Shown here: positions 16,911-25,402 of the stretch, in pieces
Position numbering within the stretch: the first letter of the stretch is position 1
Layout of the letters: each line of letters begins with the position of its first letter
NCBI RefSeq assembly: GCF_002013465.1
Contig: NZ_MAFC01000023.1
Span: 124,001-188,000, forward strand
DNA: 64,000 nucleotides
From: Mycobacterium sp. D16R12
GTDB taxonomy: Bacteria; Actinomycetota; Actinomycetes; Mycobacteriales; Mycobacteriaceae
Direction of reading: 5' to 3'
The notes under the pieces: generated by a model
The model's database searches: none
Told to the model about the DNA's origin: nothing
What the model saw: only the letters and a program-made list of their open reading frames with translations
Program-made: the position numbers and the translations under genes

Positions 16911-18752
16911 ATGACGAACACGATCGATCAAAAAGTCACCTTGCCCGGGGACGACACCACGGAAATAACCGAGCATGTGGTCCGCAACGGCGACATCGAG
17001 GTGGCCTACTTCGTGCAGGGCAACCCCACCGGGGAGACCATCCTGCTGATGCACGGCTGGCCCGACACGCATCACCTCTGGGACAGCGTCGTCCCGCTGC
17101 TGCGGGACCAGTTCCGTTTAGTGGCCATTGACAACCGGGGCGCAGGAAAAACCACTAATCCCAAGAGTTTCCGCGACTTTCGCCTCACCGAGATGGCCAG
17201 TGACTACGTCGCCGTGGCCAATGCCGTCAGCCCCGGCAAGCCGGTACATCTCCTGGCCCACGACTGGGGCAGCGCTGCCGCCTGGGAAGCCGTGTGCGAC
17301 CCGGAGCTCGAACACCGATTCGCCTCGTTCACCTCGGTGTCCGCACCGTGTGCCAGCCACATGAGCAAATGGGTGCGGGCCCGGCTAGCGCACCCCACCC
17401 CCAAGAACCTGGCATTGGCGCTGGGCCAGATCGGATCTGTCCTCTACATGCTGGCCTTCGGAACACCCGGCGTCCCGAACCTCGTGATGAAACTGCTGGT
17501 CAACGAGAAACGTTGGCGTAATGCACTTTCCATCGGAGAAGGCGCACCGCGGGAACAGATTCACCTGGCCCCCACCTTCGCCAGCGATATCACCAGAGCG
17601 TTGCGCGTCTACCGTGCGAACGCCATTCCCGCCTTCTTACACCCCGAAGAGCGCTACACGAATGTGCCGGTTCAGGTCATCGTCGGAAAGCGCGATCCTG
17701 CCATCAGGCAGTCGTGCTACGACGACGAGCCCATCTGGAACAAGCAGACCTGGCGCCGGGTTCTCGACGGCGGTCACTGGCTGCCGTTCTCGCACCCGCA
17801 GGCGCTGGCGGCCGCGACCGTCGAGCTGATCGACACGGTAAGCGGCAAGCAGCCTGCGCGCGCGCTGCGGCGTGCGGAGATGGGCAAGGACCGCAAACCA
17901 TTCGAGGATCAGTTGGTGGTCATCACCGGCGGGGGTAGCGGTATCGGGCGGGAAACCGCCCGGGAGTTCGCCCGTCAAGGTGCCGAGGTGGTGCTCTCGG
18001 ATATCAACCTCGACGGCGCCAAGGAGACCGTGACACTGATCGAACAGGACGGCGGCACTGCACACGCCTATCAGCTCAACGTCGCCGACGAAGCAGCGAT
18101 CAACGCACACGCCGGCGAAGTGTTGGCCAACCACGGCGTGCCCGACGTGCTGGTCAACAACGCCGGCGTCGGCGCCGCGGGCGGATTTCTGGAGACCCCG
18201 GCCGCGGAATTCAAACGCGTCATCGACATCAATCTCTACGGTGTGGTGAACGGCAGCCGCGCCTTCGGCGCCCAGATGGCCGAACGTGGCCTCGGCGGTC
18301 ATATCGTCAATCTGTCGAGCATGGCCGCGTACTCACCTCAGCAGAAGTTCACGGCGTACTCGACGAGCAAGTCGGCGGTGTTCATGTTCTCCGATTGCCT
18401 GCGCGCGGACCTGGCCACCCACGGCATCGGCGTGACCACCATTTGCCCCGGCATCGTGCACACCAACATCATTGCCACCAGCAAGATTTCCGGTGTGAGC
18501 GCCGAAGAAGAAACTCGCATGCAACAGGCCGGCGACAAGGCGTATGCGATGCGCCGCTACGGCCCCGAAAAGGTGGCCAAGCAGATCGTGCGAGCGGTCC
18601 AGAAGAACAAGCAGGTCGTGCCGGTAACACCGGAGGCGCACCTGCAGTACCTCAACAATCGGGTCGCTCCAGGTTTGGGCCGCTTCTTCGCCAGCAAGGG
18701 CGGCATGACTGACCTGATGAAGCTCATTCCCGGACAGAAGGAAGGTCGATGA
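16911..18752 (+). CDS. EphD-like epoxide hydrolase / short-chain dehydrogenase fusion
   Basis: 613 residues in two halves. Residues 1-~310 are an alpha/beta hydrolase of the epoxide-hydrolase type: LLMHGWPDTHHLW for the oxyanion hole and HDWGSAAAWE, in which Asp is the nucleophile. Residues ~325-613 are a short-chain dehydrogenase: VVITGGGSGIGRETAREFA, NNAGVG, and the catalytic Ser with YSTSKSAV. M. tuberculosis EphD has the same fusion and similar length. The gene likely opens an epoxide or ester and oxidises or reduces the product on lipid-like substrates. Its stop overlaps the monooxygenase start. Confidence 0.9.
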   Translation: MTNTIDQKVTLPGDDTTEITEHVVRNGDIEVAYFVQGNPTGETILLMHGWPDTHHLWDSVVPLLRDQFRLVAIDNRGAGKTTNPKSFRDFRLTEMASDYVAVANAVSPGKPVHLLAHDWGSAAAWEAVCDPELEHRFASFTSVSAPCASHMSKWVRARLAHPTPKNLALALGQIGSVLYMLAFGTPGVPNLVMKLLVNEKRWRNALSIGEGAPREQIHLAPTFASDITRALRVYRANAIPAFLHPEERYTNVPVQVIVGKRDPAIRQSCYDDEPIWNKQTWRRVLDGGHWLPFSHPQALAAATVELIDTVSGKQPARALRRAEMGKDRKPFEDQLVVITGGGSGIGRETAREFARQGAEVVLSDINLDGAKETVTLIEQDGGTAHAYQLNVADEAAINAHAGEVLANHGVPDVLVNNAGVGAAGGFLETPAAEFKRVIDINLYGVVNGSRAFGAQMAERGLGGHIVNLSSMAAYSPQQKFTAYSTSKSAVFMFSDCLRADLATHGIGVTTICPGIVHTNIIATSKISGVSAEEETRMQQAGDKAYAMRRYGPEKVAKQIVRAVQKNKQVVPVTPEAHLQYLNNRVAPGLGRFFASKGGMTDLMKLIPGQKEGR

Positions 18753-20332
18753 CGACGTTCTCCGCGGCCCGCGCAGTGGACGACAATGCCCTGCCTGCGT
18801 ACAAGGATCTGCTGGTACCGGACCTCGTCGCGGTCGTCATCGGGGCCGGGTTCGGCGGACTGGCCGCGGGAAACCGGCTCCGCAAGAAGGGCATCGAGAA
18901 CTTCCTGATCCTGGAGAAATCCGACGGGGTCGGCGGAACCTGGTGGCACAACACTTATCCGGGCATCGAGGTGGACATCCCTTCGATGGCGTACTCCTAC
19001 GCGGAGGCGCCCAACCCGAAATGGTCCCGAATGTTCGCACCCGGCAGTGAACTTCGCCAGTACGCGCAGGACTGCGCCGACAAATTCGGGTTGCGGGACA
19101 AGCTACGGCTGAGCACCGCCGTCCGTGGCATCGTCTTCGACGAGATCAACGACCTCTGGCGGGTGCACGCCGTAGACGCCGACGGCGAATTCGAGATCAC
19201 CACCCGATTCGTCGTCTCCTGCCACGGCGCCTTGAGCACGCCCGCGGTGCCCGATATCCCCGGGCTGGAATCCTTTGCCGGCAAAAAGATCTTGTCGCAG
19301 GAGTGGGATCACGACTATCCGCTGGCAGGCAAGAGGGCCGCGGTGATCGGCACCGGGGCCTCCGGCATCCAAATCATCCCGGCGATCGTCGACACGGTGA
19401 AACATCTGACTGTCTTCCAGCGCACCCCCATTTATGTGGGCCCCAAGACGAACCCGTCGATACCTCCTTTCCTTCGGAAAGTACTGCGATACACGCCCTT
19501 CCTGCTGCGGTCCATCAGGTTCGGCGGTGGGCTCGGCGGCGATCTGGTGCAGACCGTTGGCGTGGTGCACTACAAGCAGTTCCCGTATGCCACCAAGATC
19601 GCGGGCGCCGTGGTCAAGGCCAGCATGAGGGCACGTATCAAGGATCGCGAGCTCCGCAAGAAGCTCATTCCCACTTACGGTTTCGCATGCAAACGGCCCT
19701 CGGCCTCGGCCACCTACCTTGAGACATTCGCCCGCCCGGACGTGGATCTGGTCACCGAATCCATCGCCCGGATCGTCCCCAAGGGAATCGAAACCACCGA
19801 TGGCGTCTTGCACCGCCTCGACACCCTGATCCTCGCTACCGGGTTCAAGGTGTTCGACTTGCCCTATTCGGTGCAAGGCATCGATGGGCAGGATCTCGGC
19901 ACCTTCTGGGAGAACAATCGCGTGCGCGCCTACCAGGGCGTCGCGGTGCCAGGATTCCCCAACTATTTCCTGGCACCGGGACCCTACGGTGTGGTCGGGT
20001 TCAATTGGTTCGACACCATCAAGATGTGCACCAGTCACGCCACCGACATGATCGCCGACGGCATCACCCGGCACGCGACGCGCGTGGAGGTCAGTCAGGA
20101 CGCCTTCGACCAGTTCTTCGATCGGGCCGTGGCCGCGACCGAGAACCTGGTGTTCAAGAGCCCCGGCTGCGCGAACTCGCACAGCTACTACATCAACAAG
20201 GACGGCGACACCCCGTTCCTGCGGCCGTTCGCGATCGCACATTCGAATGCGATGATGCGTTCTGCGGGAGAGGCTTACGTCCAGTCCCGCAGATACCCAG
20301 ATGCGGCCGGACGGGTAACCATCTACCCGTAG
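18749..20332 (+). CDS. Flavin-containing monooxygenase (Baeyer-Villiger-like)
   Basis: 527 residues. The FAD site is VVIGAGFGGLAAGNRLR, followed by GVGGTWWHNTYPG and DIPSMAYSY typical of Baeyer-Villiger and MymA-like enzymes. The NADPH site is AAVIGTGASGIQIIP. The diagnostic segment before it reads FAGKKILSQEWD: the Phe, Gly and Trp of the FxGxxxHxxxW fingerprint are kept but the His is Leu. It is the last gene of the coupled operon (ATGA overlap at 18749) and is convergent with tldE. It probably oxygenates a carbonyl or long-chain substrate. Confidence 0.9.
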   Translation: MTTFSAARAVDDNALPAYKDLLVPDLVAVVIGAGFGGLAAGNRLRKKGIENFLILEKSDGVGGTWWHNTYPGIEVDIPSMAYSYAEAPNPKWSRMFAPGSELRQYAQDCADKFGLRDKLRLSTAVRGIVFDEINDLWRVHAVDADGEFEITTRFVVSCHGALSTPAVPDIPGLESFAGKKILSQEWDHDYPLAGKRAAVIGTGASGIQIIPAIVDTVKHLTVFQRTPIYVGPKTNPSIPPFLRKVLRYTPFLLRSIRFGGGLGGDLVQTVGVVHYKQFPYATKIAGAVVKASMRARIKDRELRKKLIPTYGFACKRPSASATYLETFARPDVDLVTESIARIVPKGIETTDGVLHRLDTLILATGFKVFDLPYSVQGIDGQDLGTFWENNRVRAYQGVAVPGFPNYFLAPGPYGVVGFNWFDTIKMCTSHATDMIADGITRHATRVEVSQDAFDQFFDRAVAATENLVFKSPGCANSHSYYINKDGDTPFLRPFAIAHSNAMMRSAGEAYVQSRRYPDAAGRVTIYP

Positions 20333-20384
20333 GGCGGGATTCGGACTCTGCTCGCCCAGCGCCTCGGTTCGGCGCACAAAGCCC

Positions 20385-21761
20385 CTACTGCGCGGCGCTG
20401 ACCGAGGACATGTGGAAGTCCGGGATCCGCAGCGCCGGCATGGCTTGGCGCGTTGCGTAATCGCTCCATTCGCGCGGCAGCGTGTACTCGGTGACGCCCA
20501 CCTGCGACACCCGCCGCAACAAGTCGATCGGGCTCTCGTTGAACCGGAAGTTGTTGACGGCGCCGGTGATCTGGCCGTCGCGCACCAGGTACACCCCGTC
20601 ACGGGTCAGCCCGGTCAACAGCAGCGTCGTCGGATCCACGTCGCGGATGTACCACAGCGTCGTCAGCAGCAGCCCGTTCTCGGTGGCCGCGATCATCTCC
20701 TCCAGCGTCGCCCCGCCTTCTCCGGTCATGATGAGGTTGTCGGCGCCCACCGTGGGAGCGGCACCGAATTCGGCGGCATCGGCGCGCGAGTAGCTCAGCG
20801 CATTGATGACACCGTCACGCACCCAGTCGACCCGCTCGATGCCCACGCCATTGTCGAAGACCGACAACGATTCCCGAGAAATGGGCGTCGCCACAAACGG
20901 GCTGCTCTCCAGCCCCGGGTACGACGGGTCCGAGTACACCGTGACCGGCAGCTCGGTGAGGCGCTCCCCGATCCGGGTGCCGCCGGGCCCCGCGAAGGCG
21001 TTGCGTCCCTCGTGCGCGCCGCGCCCGCCCATCGTCCACACCAGGTACTGCATCAGGTCGCCGGTGGCCGACGGCGGCAGCAGCGTCTCGTAGCGTCCGG
21101 CCTTGAGCTCGATCTGATTCTGTGCGGCCGTGAGCCGTTCACTGAGCTGACGCAGCAGCGATTCGGTGGGCACATCCACGAATTCGGGGGTGCACACCCC
21201 GGCCCAGGCACTGCCCACACCGCGTTTGGCGTTGATCTCCACCTGCCCCGTCGGCTGAGTGAATCTGCGACGCAGCCCGGTGGACGAGGCCAGGAACGTG
21301 GTCTGGCGTTCGTGGCGGGCGTATCCGTACAGGGTGTCGGGGCCGTCAAAACCCGTCGACAGATCGGCGGCCAGCGATCCGAACACGTCGGCGCTGGTCG
21401 GTGAGATCGCCGCGTCCCAGCTCTCCCCCGCGTTGTCGCCGGGGCCGAGCAGTGGCATGGCATCGCGTGACGGAGGCGCCGACGCGGCCTCGGCCTGACT
21501 GGCCGCCACCAAATCCGCGAGCGCGGCGGGATCGGCGTCCTCGGTGTGTACCGAACCGACCCGGGTCTGATCCCCTTGCCGCAGAATCGATACCACCGCA
21601 ATGCCGCGCTTAACCGACTCGCCGTTGGTGGTCATGGAGCTGCCCGCCCAGCGCAGCGACGCCTCGCTGCTGTCCTGGATCAAGACGATGGTGTCGTCGG
21701 CGCCGCCGCGCCGCGCGGCCTGGGCCAGGACATCTTCGGCGACCTGCTGTGCGGGGATCAC
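20385..21761 (-). CDS. tldE: TldE/PmbA metalloprotease subunit
   Basis: 458 residues of the TldD/PmbA family. It lacks the HExxH motif, as expected of the TldE partner. Recognisable segments are SEASLRWAGSSMTTNG at the N-terminus, then NGLLLTTLWYIRDVDPTTLL and GEGGATLEEMIAATENG in the C-terminal barrel. TldD and TldE form a hetero-oligomeric peptidase that degrades unstructured peptides. The ATG overlaps the tldD stop (ATGA), so the subunits are made together. The tldE-tldD-uspABC order matches the M. tuberculosis Rv2314c-Rv2318 segment from memory. Confidence 0.92.
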   Translation of the reverse strand: MIPAQQVAEDVLAQAARRGGADDTIVLIQDSSEASLRWAGSSMTTNGESVKRGIAVVSILRQGDQTRVGSVHTEDADPAALADLVAASQAEAASAPPSRDAMPLLGPGDNAGESWDAAISPTSADVFGSLAADLSTGFDGPDTLYGYARHERQTTFLASSTGLRRRFTQPTGQVEINAKRGVGSAWAGVCTPEFVDVPTESLLRQLSERLTAAQNQIELKAGRYETLLPPSATGDLMQYLVWTMGGRGAHEGRNAFAGPGGTRIGERLTELPVTVYSDPSYPGLESSPFVATPISRESLSVFDNGVGIERVDWVRDGVINALSYSRADAAEFGAAPTVGADNLIMTGEGGATLEEMIAATENGLLLTTLWYIRDVDPTTLLLTGLTRDGVYLVRDGQITGAVNNFRFNESPIDLLRRVSQVGVTEYTLPREWSDYATRQAMPALRIPDFHMSSVSAAQ

Positions 21762-23272
21762 GCGGCACCACCTTCTTGCTTGGTGTTCAGAACGTTGACG
21801 CCGCGGAACAGCGCCGACGGGCAGCCGTGGCTCACCGCCGCCACTTGTCCGGGCTGGGCCTTACCGCAGTTGAACGCACCACCCAGGCGCCAGGTTGATT
21901 GGCCGCCAACGGCTTCCATCGACCCCCAGAAATCGGTGGTGGTGGCTTGATAGGCGACGTCGCGCAGCTGGCCGTCCAGCTTGCCACCCCGAATGCGGTA
22001 GAACCGCTGCCCGGTGAACTGGAAGTTGTAGCGCTGCATATCGATTGACCACGACTTGTCGCCCACGATGTAGATGCCGTCCTCCACACCGGAGATCAGA
22101 TCGTCGGTACTGCGCTCATCCGGAGAGGCCTGCAGCGACACATTGGCCATCCGCTGGATCGGCACGTGGTGCGGCGAGTCCGCGTATGAGCAGCCGTTGG
22201 AACGTTCCTGCCCCAGCCGGGGCGCGAACACGCGGTCCAGCTGGTAGCCGACGAAGATGCCGTCGCGCACCAGATCCCAGCGCTGCGAGGCCACCCCCTC
22301 GTCGTCGTATCCGACCGAGGCCAGGCCGTGGACCTCGTTGCGGTCGGCGGTGACGTTCATGACCGGCGAGCCGTATTTCATGGTGCCGAGCTTGTCGGGG
22401 GTCGCGAACGAGGTGCCCGCGTACGCGGCCTCATAGCCGATGGCCCTGTCGTATTCGGTGGCGTGGCCGATGGATTCGTGGATGGTCAGCCACAGGTTGG
22501 TCGGGTCGATCACCAGGTCGGTGGGGCCGGCGACCACGCTGGGCGCCTTCACCTTCTCGGTGAGCAGCTCTGGGATCTCGCGCAGCTCGGTGCTCCAGTC
22601 CCACACCCCGTCGCTACCGATGGCCTCCCAGCCGCGGCCCATCGGCGGAGCCAGGGTGCGCATGGTCTCGAAGGATCCGGTGGCGGCATCGACGGCGATG
22701 GCGTCCAGCTGCGACATGACCCGCACCCGCTGCTGGGTGATGGACGAGCCAAAGGTGTCGGCGTAGAAGGTCTGCTCCTTGACCGCCGTCAGGGTCGCCG
22801 AGGCGTGGTCCACCCCGTCGGAGGCCAGCAGCCGCCCCGAATACTCCTGCAGCACCGCGATCTTGTCGGCCTGCGGCACCCCGAACGGGTCGATCTCGTA
22901 TTCGGATACCCATTGAACGTCGGCATAGACGGGCTCGGCTGCCAGTTCGACGCGCTCGCGGTTCAGGCTGCGCAGCCCGCCGGCGACGGCCACGGCCCGG
23001 CGTGCGGTGTCGGCCGCGGCGGTCGTGTCGAGCTGCACATGGGAGGCGAATCCCCAGGTTCCGTCGACGATCACCCGCACCGCCAAACCGATGGTGCGAC
23101 CGGAGACCGCGGTCTCGACCTGCTCGTCGCGCAGCACCAGCTCTTCGTTGATCAGCCGATGGATACGAAGGTCGGCATAGCTGGCACCGGCGGCGCGCGC
23201 CGCGTTCAGAGCAGCGTCGGCGAGTGCGGCGCGAGGTAGCGCCAGGAAATCGGGATCTACGGACCGAGTCAC
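21758..23272 (-). CDS. tldD: TldD zinc metalloprotease subunit
   Basis: 504 residues. The zinc-binding HExxH is HESIGH in LTIHESIGHATEYDR, with downstream Cys/His-containing NGCSYADSPHHVPIQRM typical of TldD. It carries the catalytic site of the TldD/TldE peptidase and is cytoplasmic. GTG 23272 (VTRSVDPDF) is chosen because it gives the family's usual length; an in-frame GTG at 23299 is possible. It is divergent from uspA with about 40 bases between the starts, so the two share a promoter region. Confidence 0.93.
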   Translation of the reverse strand: MTRSVDPDFLALPRAALADAALNAARAAGASYADLRIHRLINEELVLRDEQVETAVSGRTIGLAVRVIVDGTWGFASHVQLDTTAAADTARRAVAVAGGLRSLNRERVELAAEPVYADVQWVSEYEIDPFGVPQADKIAVLQEYSGRLLASDGVDHASATLTAVKEQTFYADTFGSSITQQRVRVMSQLDAIAVDAATGSFETMRTLAPPMGRGWEAIGSDGVWDWSTELREIPELLTEKVKAPSVVAGPTDLVIDPTNLWLTIHESIGHATEYDRAIGYEAAYAGTSFATPDKLGTMKYGSPVMNVTADRNEVHGLASVGYDDEGVASQRWDLVRDGIFVGYQLDRVFAPRLGQERSNGCSYADSPHHVPIQRMANVSLQASPDERSTDDLISGVEDGIYIVGDKSWSIDMQRYNFQFTGQRFYRIRGGKLDGQLRDVAYQATTTDFWGSMEAVGGQSTWRLGGAFNCGKAQPGQVAAVSHGCPSALFRGVNVLNTKQEGGAA

Positions 23273-23313
23273 GCGCTCAACGCTACAGTCGCCGTCCACG
23301 GTTTAATGTCCCC

Positions 23314-24192
23314 GTGCAGGAACACCGCGCAGGTCTCCGACCCTCTGCGCTCGCGTACGGGCTGCTGGCCCCCAGCCTGTTCGGGGTGGCGGCGTTTCTG
23401 CTGCTACCCATCCTCGTCGTGGTGTGGCTGAGCCTGTGCCGCTGGGATCTGCTGGGCCCCATCGAGTTCATCGGCCTGGACAACTGGCGCTCGGTGCTCA
23501 CCGATGGCGCCTTTGGCCACTCCCTGCTGGTGACGCTGATTTTTGTGGCACTGGTGATCCCGGCACAGACGGCCCTCGGGCTGTTGGCGGCAACGCTGCT
23601 GGTGCGCGGTCTGCCCGGCACCGTGCTGTTCCGGACGATCTACGTCATCCCGTGGATCTGCGCGCCGCTGGCCATCGGTGTGCTGTGGCATTGGATGCTG
23701 GCGCCCACCGACGGTGCGATCGGCGCTCTGCTCGGGCAACGCATCGAATGGCTCACCGATCCCACGTTGGCGCTGCCCGTGGTGGCGGCGGTCAGCGTGT
23801 GGACAAACGTCGGTTACGTGGCGCTGTTCTTCATGGCCGGTCTGCTGGCCATCCCGGGCGATGTGCACAATGCGGCCCGGGTGGACGGTGCGACGGCATG
23901 GCAGCGGTTCCGCCGCATCACCCTGCCGATGCTGCGGCCCACATTCTTCTTCGTTCTGGTCACCGGGGTGGTGGGCGCGGTGCAAACCTTCGACACCGTG
24001 TACGCGCTCACCAGCGGTGGCCCGCAGAACCGCACCGATCTGGCCGCGCATCGCGTGTACGCCGAGGCCTTCGAGTCCGCCCACGTGGGACGCTCGGCCG
24101 CCATGTCGCTGATCTTGTTTCTGATCTTGGTCGCGGTCACGGTGATTCAGCACCGCTACTTCCGGACGCGGGTGAGCTATGACCTGGTGTAG
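23314..24192 (+). CDS. uspA: Sugar ABC transporter permease UspA
   Basis: 292 residues with six membrane helices and the permease EAA-type loop (MDGATAWQRFRRITLPMLRP-like segment, here VDGATAWQRFRRITLPML). It is the first permease of a carbohydrate-uptake ABC transporter. GTG 23314 is the only start consistent with the family N-terminus. UspABC of M. tuberculosis has been associated with amino-sugar uptake; no ATPase is encoded here, so a shared ATPase elsewhere is expected. A small minus-strand gene separates it from uspB. Confidence 0.9.
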   Translation: MQEHRAGLRPSALAYGLLAPSLFGVAAFLLLPILVVVWLSLCRWDLLGPIEFIGLDNWRSVLTDGAFGHSLLVTLIFVALVIPAQTALGLLAATLLVRGLPGTVLFRTIYVIPWICAPLAIGVLWHWMLAPTDGAIGALLGQRIEWLTDPTLALPVVAAVSVWTNVGYVALFFMAGLLAIPGDVHNAARVDGATAWQRFRRITLPMLRPTFFFVLVTGVVGAVQTFDTVYALTSGGPQNRTDLAAHRVYAEAFESAHVGRSAAMSLILFLILVAVTVIQHRYFRTRVSYDLV

Positions 24193-24201
24193 GAAGGCGT
24201 A

Positions 24202-24507
24202 TCAGGCTCCGTGCCGCAGCGAGTTCACGGCGATGAACAGCGCGAACACTGCGATCAAGCCGTACAGGCTGAAACGTCGCCAAGGATTGGGCTGCAAAGA
24301 ACGTCCGGCCAGGATCTCTTCAGCCTGCTCCTTGGGGATAGACGCTGCGGCCCATCCGTGCTCAGTCAAGGTGTATATCGAGTAGCTGCCACCAAAAGTC
24401 ACCGTAAAAACGAAGAACAAGTGAAAGTAGCGGTACGCGAATGCCAGCATTTGAGTCGGCGACAGCTCAAGCTGATTCGAGCGCCCGCCCCACCCCCAAA
24501 ACAACAT
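24202..24507 (-). CDS. Small two-helix membrane protein inserted in the usp operon
   Basis: 101 residues on the strand opposite to uspABC. The hydrophobic stretches are FAYRYFHLFFVFTVTFGG (about 23-40) and FSLYGLIAVFALFIAVNSLR near the C-terminus, with a charged loop (KEQAEEILAGRS) between. I recognise no family. Codon use is coding-like and the frame fills the whole 330-base gap between uspA and uspB, so it is likely real. Its presence means uspA and uspB are not simply adjacent as in M. tuberculosis, and uspB may need its own promoter or readthrough. Confidence 0.6.
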   Translation of the reverse strand: MLFWGWGGRSNQLELSPTQMLAFAYRYFHLFFVFTVTFGGSYSIYTLTEHGWAAASIPKEQAEEILAGRSLQPNPWRRFSLYGLIAVFALFIAVNSLRHGA

Positions 24508-24523
24508 TGGAAATCCCCTCCAT

Positions 24524-25402
24524 ATGAAGCCAACAGGAACATTGGCGACGAGAGCGTATCACCGTCCCCGCGCCTTAGCAGCGCTCGGGAACACCTCTCG
24601 AAACATGGCAGTCTATTTGCTGCTGACAGCTGGGGCAGTTGTCACTCTCACGCCGTTCATGTTCGCCCTGTCGGCGTCGCTGAAGTCGACGCGACAGTTC
24701 GCGACCGACTCTCCGCTGGCACCGCCCAATCCGTTCACGGTCGCCAACTACACCGGTTTGGCCGATGCCGGGTTCGGGCGCGCCGCTCTGGTGACGGTGT
24801 TGATGACGGCCATCATCGTGATCGGCCAGCTGACGTTCTCCGTGCTGGCGGCGTATTCCTTTGCGCGGCTGCAATTCCCGGGGCGCGACGGACTGTTCTG
24901 GGTGTATCTGGCCACGTTGATGATTCCGGCGACGGTGACCGTGGTGCCGATGTATCTGATGCTGACGCAGGCTGGGCTGCGGAACACGTTCTGGGCGTTG
25001 GTCATCCCGTTCATGTTCGGATCGCCCTACGCGATCTTCCTGCTGCGTGAGCATTTCCGCACCATCCCCAACGACCTGATCCGCGCGGCCCGCCTGGATG
25101 GCGCCAACACGCTCGACATTCTGTGGCATGTCGTGGTGCCGGTCAGTCGTCCCATCCTGATCACGCTGACGCTCATCACCGTGGTGTCGCAGTGGAACAA
25201 CTTCATGTGGCCGTTGGTGATCACCAGCGGAAACAACTGGCGGGTGCTCACCGTGGCGACCGCCGGGCTGCAGTCACAGTTCAACGCGCAGTGGCCCATC
25301 GTGATGGCGGCAACCACCGTGGCGATCGTGCCGTTGGTGATCCTGTTTGTGGCTTTCCAGAAGTACATCGTCCGGTCGATCACCTTGAGTGGGCTCAAGT
25401 AA
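24524..25402 (+). CDS. uspB: Sugar ABC transporter permease UspB
   Basis: 292 residues with six membrane helices and the binding-protein-dependent permease signature (AARLDGANTLDILWHVVVPV). It pairs with UspA to form the membrane channel of the importer. ATG 24524 follows CCCCTCC on the opposite strand rather than a clear ribosome-binding site; an internal ATG at 24605 (MAVYLLL) would give a protein nearer the size of the M. tuberculosis homologue. The stop codon overlaps the uspC start by one base (TAATG). Confidence 0.9.
   Translation: MKPTGTLATRAYHRPRALAALGNTSRNMAVYLLLTAGAVVTLTPFMFALSASLKSTRQFATDSPLAPPNPFTVANYTGLADAGFGRAALVTVLMTAIIVIGQLTFSVLAAYSFARLQFPGRDGLFWVYLATLMIPATVTVVPMYLMLTQAGLRNTFWALVIPFMFGSPYAIFLLREHFRTIPNDLIRAARLDGANTLDILWHVVVPVSRPILITLTLITVVSQWNNFMWPLVITSGNNWRVLTVATAGLQSQFNAQWPIVMAATTVAIVPLVILFVAFQKYIVRSITLSGLK

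Noticed and set aside
20360..20376. Short GCGCC/GGCGC hairpin between the monooxygenase and tldE
   Set aside because: Five-base stem without a T run; too weak to call a terminator.
19103..20602. 499-codon minus-strand frame opposite the flavin monooxygenase
   Set aside because: Long only because of high G+C; the plus-strand frame has clear FAD and NADPH motifs.
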